Assembly: GCA_964613585.1 (NCBI GenBank)
Contig: CAZTHL010000014.1
Span: 1-56,278, forward strand
From: CAZTHL01 sp964613585
GTDB taxonomy: Bacteria; Pseudomonadota; Alphaproteobacteria; DSM-16000; Inquilinaceae
Reading direction: 5' to 3'
Length of the DNA stretch: 56,278 nt
Notes under the pieces: generated by a model
What the model saw: the letters and a program-made list of their open reading frames with translations, nothing else
Told to the model about the DNA's origin: nothing
Database searches by the model: none
Shown: one piece after another, positions 52,788 to 56,278 of the stretch
Layout: the number at the start of each line of letters is the position of its first letter
Position numbering within the stretch: the stretch's first letter is position 1
Program-made: the position numbers and the translations under genes

Positions 52788-54518
52788 GTGCCTATGACAC
52801 AGCATCTGGTGCGACTTGCCATCGCTGCCGCGACCCTGGCCGCGCTTTTCGCCGTCGTGCCCGCAGCGCCGCGGGCGCAGACCGGCGGGTCCGCGAACCC
52901 GGACGGGACGGTGGAGGAGGCGCAAAGCGAGGCGTCCCGGACCGAGGAGGGGGCGGCGATCCGCGACGCTCTGGGCGTTTGGCTCGCGCGTCAGGAGACC
53001 GCGGCCGGCGGCATCGCGGTGACGGTCGACGGCGCCCCTGAAGTGACGCCGGAGGCCGCCGGCTACCGCGCCGTGCTGCCGCCGGTGACGGTGACCTTCG
53101 CGCCGGAGGTGGAGCTGGGGCCGTTCACGGTGATCGTGCGGCCGGCCCGGGGCGAGCGGCTGCAGCTTGACATCGACCCGGTGGTGGCGCGGCTGCAGCC
53201 GCTGGGCGGTGCCCGATGGGCGGCGGAATGGACACTGCCCGAGGTTTATCGCCTGGAGCGGCGGCGCGTGGTCGAGGAGCCGGCGGGCGAGACCCTGGTG
53301 CCGGTGGGCGAGGCAGCGGAACTGACCCTGGGGCGCCAGGAGGGCGGCGGGGTGTTCCGGGCCGACAAGGGCCTGTTCACCGAGCTCGACATCGCGCTGG
53401 GCGAGGTTGAGGCGCGGCTGACGGCGCTCGGCGCCAAGGCGACGCTGGAGCGGCTGGTCTGGGAGGGCGCGATCGAGGTAATGGCGGCCGACATGTTCGA
53501 CGGGGAGCAGCGGGTCGCGCTCGACGGTCTCACGGTGCGCAAGGGCGGCGCAGAGGGAGGTGGCGATGGGTTTGCGCTCGACCTCGGCCACGCCGTCCTC
53601 GAGGGCGATATCGCCGGCTGGGACTCGGCGGCCGCGCGGGAGCAGGCGGCCGCATACCAGGCCCTGCTGAGCGGCATCCCGGCTGACCTGCCGGACCCGA
53701 CCGGGGCGGAGGACGAGGCCCTCGCCTCGGTTCTCGCGGCTACGCCGCCTGTGCTCGCCGAGGCCTCGACGGGGCTTCGGATCGAGCACGTGCGCCTGTC
53801 GGGCGCGCCGGGGGACATGGCGCTGGACGCGGCGGCGCTGGGCCTGCGCCTGGCCGGGCTGGACGGGGCGACCGGACGGGTCGGCCTGGAGCTGGAGGCG
53901 CGCGGCTTGGCGACGACCGCGGGGCCGCCGGCGGAGCTGCTTCCCTCGGCCCTCGCGCTCGACCTCGTGCTCGAGGACGTGCCGAGCAGGCTGCTGCGCG
54001 AGCGCCTGATGGAGACGCGGTTGGCGGAGACCCGGCGGCAGGCGGCAACCGGCCGGCCGGCCGGCGAGGGCGGCGGGACCGGCGTTCCCGGTGGGACCGG
54101 CGTTCCCGGTGGGACCGGCGTTCCCGGCGGGCACACCGGACGCGGCGAGGCGGCGCCGCTGCTGCCGGCGCTGCTCGGGGCGGGCGGCCGGCTGGTGGTG
54201 CGGCACCTGGCCGTTGAGAATGACGTGGCCTCGTTGGAGGGCCGTGCCGAGGCCCGCCCGTCGACCCTGTCGCCGTTCGGGCTGGCCGGCGAGGCGGAGG
54301 TGCTCCTGAGCGGCCTCGACGCCGTGGTCGACCGGCTGCAGACCGTCCCCGACGCGGTTGGCGTGGCCCAATTGCTCGTGCTGTTCGGCGCCCTGGGCGC
54401 GCCCGTGCAGGGGCCCGAGAGCGGGACTCTGCGCCGCTATGCGCTGCACGCCACGCCGGATGGCGAGCTGCTGCTCAACGGGAACGATTTGGGGCCCTTG
54501 CTGAGGGCGGTGCAGTGA
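52788..54518 (+). CDS. Secreted hypothetical protein (DUF2125-like), 576 residues
   Basis: A signal peptide is visible (LVRLAIAAATLAALFAVVPAAP, then RAQTGG). The mature part is a long series of predicted beta strands alternating with acidic turns (FAPEVELGPFTVIVRP, ADKGLFTELDIALGEVE, LDGATGRVGLELEARGLAT) that fit the broad DUF2125-type periplasmic pattern common in alphaproteobacteria, but I am not certain. The C-terminal third contains the GGTGVP repeats described separately. Start GTG 52788 chosen with ggga upstream; ATG at 52794 equally possible. Divergent from the helicase. Confidence 0.6.
   Translation: MPMTQHLVRLAIAAATLAALFAVVPAAPRAQTGGSANPDGTVEEAQSEASRTEEGAAIRDALGVWLARQETAAGGIAVTVDGAPEVTPEAAGYRAVLPPVTVTFAPEVELGPFTVIVRPARGERLQLDIDPVVARLQPLGGARWAAEWTLPEVYRLERRRVVEEPAGETLVPVGEAAELTLGRQEGGGVFRADKGLFTELDIALGEVEARLTALGAKATLERLVWEGAIEVMAADMFDGEQRVALDGLTVRKGGAEGGGDGFALDLGHAVLEGDIAGWDSAAAREQAAAYQALLSGIPADLPDPTGAEDEALASVLAATPPVLAEASTGLRIEHVRLSGAPGDMALDAAALGLRLAGLDGATGRVGLELEARGLATTAGPPAELLPSALALDLVLEDVPSRLLRERLMETRLAETRRQAATGRPAGEGGGTGVPGGTGVPGGTGVPGGHTGRGEAAPLLPALLGAGGRLVVRHLAVENDVASLEGRAEARPSTLSPFGLAGEAEVLLSGLDAVVDRLQTVPDAVGVAQLLVLFGALGAPVQGPESGTLRRYALHATPDGELLLNGNDLGPLLRAVQ
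54075..54128 (+). repeat. 18-bp tandem repeat in the 52788 gene
   Basis: Three adjacent copies of gggaccggcgttcccggt (the last ends ggc), coding for GTGVPG-like hexapeptides in a flexible linker between two folded parts. Units of 18 bases keep the frame. Confidence 0.95.
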
Positions 54519-54640
54519 AGGGCCGGTGCCGGGTGCCGGGCGGCTCGCCTGTCCAAGGCCCGTGAAGGCGCCAGCGAATAGGGGGCCTGACAAGCAGGGG
54601 TTTCACTTGCCCAAGTCGTCCGGGATGCGCAGGTCAGTGC

Positions 54641-54700
54641 ATGACCCTTGTGGACTTCAAGAAGCTGAGCGACGAGGAGCGCTACCGGCTCCTCGAATAA
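54641..54700 (+). CDS. Possible truncated small ORF
   Basis: ATG at 54641 reads MTLVDFKKLSDEERYRLLE to TAA at 54698. Its first 19 codons look like the beginning of a longer protein, cut here; no SD is clear. It may be a leftover of a gene disrupted near the insertion sequence. Confidence 0.3.
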   Translation: MTLVDFKKLSDEERYRLLE

Positions 54701-54707
54701 CCGGGCG

Positions 54708-54753
54708 ACCGGAAGGCCTTGATGGTAAGAACCGGGAGGCCTTGATGGTGAGA
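54708..54753 (+). repeat. Tandem 23-bp direct repeat
   Basis: Two adjacent copies of accgg(a/g)aggccttgatggt(a/g)aga with two mismatches. They lie at the presumed left side of the insertion sequence and may record a past event. Confidence 0.85.
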
Positions 54754-54765
54754 ATGTTCGGTGAA

Positions 54766-55973
54766 GGGGCCTGAGACGACGCTGGGCATGGGTTGTCGCC
54801 GTCTCGGATCGCTCCGGACGGGGTCGGTATTCAGGTTTCGGGGCGGTCCTGTTCTCACGCGGGCGCGGGTCGGGTCTCGAACCAGGCGAGCCGGAGCATG
54901 TTGGTGACGAGGTTGGCGAGGCCGAGCTTGGCCTCGGCGCGGGCCGTGCCGACGGTGCGGACGACGAGCCCGAGGCGGCGCTTCTGCACTGCGAAGACGT
55001 GTTCGACGGCGACGCGCACCTTGGCGCGCCTGGCGTTGCCGCGGCGCACGTTCGGCGCCATCGGCTTGCCGCGCGGCTTCGGCCGTTGCAGGCGCTCGAC
55101 CCGGCCGCGCCGGGCGAGCATCGCCAGGTTCTCCTTCGAGCGATAGGCCGTGTCCGCCCAGACGCCGCCGGCGGTGTTGTCGGGGTCGAGCACGGCCGCG
55201 AGCTGCGCCCCGTCGTGGGCCGCGGCGTGGGTCACCGTGTAGCGGCGGACGAAGCCGTGCCGGCGATCGATCGTGACGTGGTTCTTGTAGCCGAAGGCCG
55301 GGACCACGAGCTCGGTCGCAACCCGCTCGTCGGCCTTGGGCGGGCGCTTCCTGCCGCGCTTCAGGGTCCAGCGGCCGTCCCGGTCGATCTGCGCCGCCTT
55401 GGCCTTGGACCAGCCTTCCGGCGTGCCGCCGCCCTTCACCACGGCCTTCTCCTCGCCCTTCAGCCACGGGCGCCGGGCCTCCACCACCCTCGCGTCGACG
55501 ATCTGCCCGCCCATCGCCAGATAGCCCGCGTCGCGCAGCAGCCGGTCGAACCGCGCGAACAGGGTCTTGATGGCGCCCGCCCGGGTCAGCTGCTCGCGGA
55601 ACAGCCAGAGCGTCTTGGCGTCGGGGACAGGGTCGCCGAGGCCGAGCCCGACGAAGCGCATGAACGAAAGCCGGTCACGCACTTGGCGCTCGGCCTGCTC
55701 GTCGGACAGCGTGTAGAGCGTCTGCAGCACCAACAGCCGGAACATCAGCACCGCGTCGTAAGGCGGCCGACCGCCTTTGGCTCGGTCCGAACGCAACAGC
55801 GCCCGTTGGAGCTCGTCCCGGAACACCTCGAAATCCACCACCTACGCCAGCCGCTCCAGCGGATCTCCCGCCCGGCTCAACGCCGTCAGCCGCTCGTCGA
55901 CGTCGAAGAAACCCCGCTGACCCGCCATGCCGCCCTCCCGATCGCCATGGCCATCGACTCACGCCAAAGCCCC
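54766..55973 (-). mobile_element. IS5-family insertion sequence, inactivated, boundaries approximate
   Basis: Surrounds the transposase pseudogene. Both proposed ends begin with gggg followed by similar but not clearly repeated bases (ggggcctgag on the left, ggggctttggcg on the reverse strand at the right). No convincing target duplication was found, so the ends are tentative. Confidence 0.4.
54855..55928 (-). pseudogene. IS5-family transposase with internal amber codon
   Basis: Reading from the ATG at 55926-55928 gives MAGQRGFFDVDERLTALS and GDPLERLA, then a TAG at 55842-55844, then the remaining 328 residues from VVDFEVFRDELQRALLR. Downstream DDE-type blocks are present: PDAKTLWLFREQLT, QIVDARVVEARRP, FGYKNHVTIDRRHGFVR (with its catalytic-like Asp), GGVWADTAYRSKENL, and RVAVEHVFAVQKRRLG with Glu. 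The TAG replaces what is probably a Glu codon (GAG), a single-base change, so the enzyme is likely dead unless the stop is read through. The annotated start downstream (GTG 55841) would omit the N terminus. Confidence 0.88.
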
Positions 55974-56150
55974 GTCGGCAAGCGGTTCTTCGAGGTGTCC
56001 TACCGGCTCCTCCTCGGGAATCAGGCGGAGTTCGACGCTCTGGGGAAACGCCGTGCCGATCTCGAAATTGGGCGTGTCTCAAGGCCAAGCTTGCTGCGCT
56101 GTCCGACACCGTTGACCGGTTGGCCAAGCGTCCGTCGGGCCGGTGGTAGC
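55946..56150 (+). pseudogene. Gene remnant with a frameshift
   Basis: From ATG at 55946 one frame reads SPVGKRFFEVSYRLLLG and NQAEFDALGKRRADLE up to about 56065. A second frame from about 56085 reads LKAKLAALSDTVDRLAKRP and ends GRW at TAG 56148. Together they look like one short protein with a C-terminal helix, broken by a one-base shift; no family is recognised. Its 5' part may overlap the IS right end. Confidence 0.35.
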
Positions 56151-56278
56151 TTCTCGGGCACCGCTGAACCAGTGGGAAGCGTAGTTCGCGCAACCTGAGC
56201 TGGCGCCGATCTTCCAGAGCCTGATCCAGTTTCGGAGGGGCCGATGGTCAGGCTCGGGACCTCGCGCCGGCCGTTAGC
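56151..56278. other. Terminal stretch, nothing recognised
   Basis: No open frame with a start signal. Contains gagcctgatcc, which could be one end of another element, but this cannot be judged at the window edge. Confidence 0.3.

Noticed and set aside
54766..55973. Well-defined terminal inverted repeats and target duplication for the IS
   Set aside because: Only the first bases (gggg c) match at the two proposed ends and no 3-4 base duplication flanks them.

Overview
The window is a GC-rich chromosomal segment (very strong G/C third-position bias) from an alphaproteobacterium. This is supported by a C4-pathway 5-aminolevulinate synthase, a TrcR/DUF1013 regulator, two DUF465 proteins, a DUF1192 protein, a very large RNase E with a huge acidic insertion in its S1 domain, and a SUV3-like helicase overlapping an S4-domain gene. 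The gene set fits a Rhodospirillales/Geminicoccales-type organism, but no rRNA or tRNA is present, so the lineage call is inference.

Layout. 1-8 kb: a periplasmic di-heme peroxidase followed by a cytochrome P460 relic, a LysE exporter, purE-purK, 6-phosphofructokinase between two DUF465 genes, TrcR, and a quinone oxidoreductase divergent from a DUF1192 gene. 8.7-19.1 kb: pirin, then a cell-envelope and RNA block with rne divergent from N-acetylmuramoyl-L-alanine amidase, PBP1A, and prfB with its programmed +1 frameshift. 19.1-21.5 kb: a secreted DsrE-like protein, then a small lower-GC island with a hypothetical gene and a winged-helix protein. 21.5-29.7 kb: an uncommon PNPOx-like/MOSC fusion beside a flavin/[2Fe-2S] reductase, a PagL-like protein, gamma-glutamyltransferase, a two-gene island ending in a tail-anchored membrane protein, DgcN, and a secreted Cys-rich repeat protein. 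29.8-36.4 kb: a fatty-acid oxidation operon (MerR regulator, thiolase, 3-hydroxyacyl-CoA dehydrogenase/enoyl-CoA hydratase, OsmC, acyl-CoA dehydrogenase) with a perfect 14-bp palindrome at its promoter. 36.5-41.8 kb: a glycosyltransferase whose 3' end is antisense to RNase P RNA, a double-kinase protein, a universal stress protein, and toxin-gene debris. 41.9-49.2 kb: hemA, serC-serA and a 3-hydroxybutyrate-oligomer hydrolase. 49.8-56.3 kb: S4 protein and SUV3-like helicase, a secreted hypothetical protein with GGTGVP-like repeats, and an IS5-family transposase inactivated by one amber codon.

Functional themes. The beta-oxidation operon and the oligo-hydroxybutyrate hydrolase suggest turnover of fatty acids or storage polyester. 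The MOSC fusion and adjacent reductase could form a molybdenum-dependent reductive chain.

The least expected signals are not single genes. One is an interspersed repeat family with GCGTTTCC/GGAAACGC ends; it has long (about 120 bp) and short (about 50 bp) forms, and four of five copies start 1-2 bases after a stop codon. A second family of about 100 bp occurs twice, once against a VapC-type PIN toxin remnant. No complete, clearly new multi-gene system can be demonstrated. The best candidates are the 27.0-27.7 kb membrane module, the PNPOx-MOSC/reductase pair, and the repeat family as a 3'-end element.
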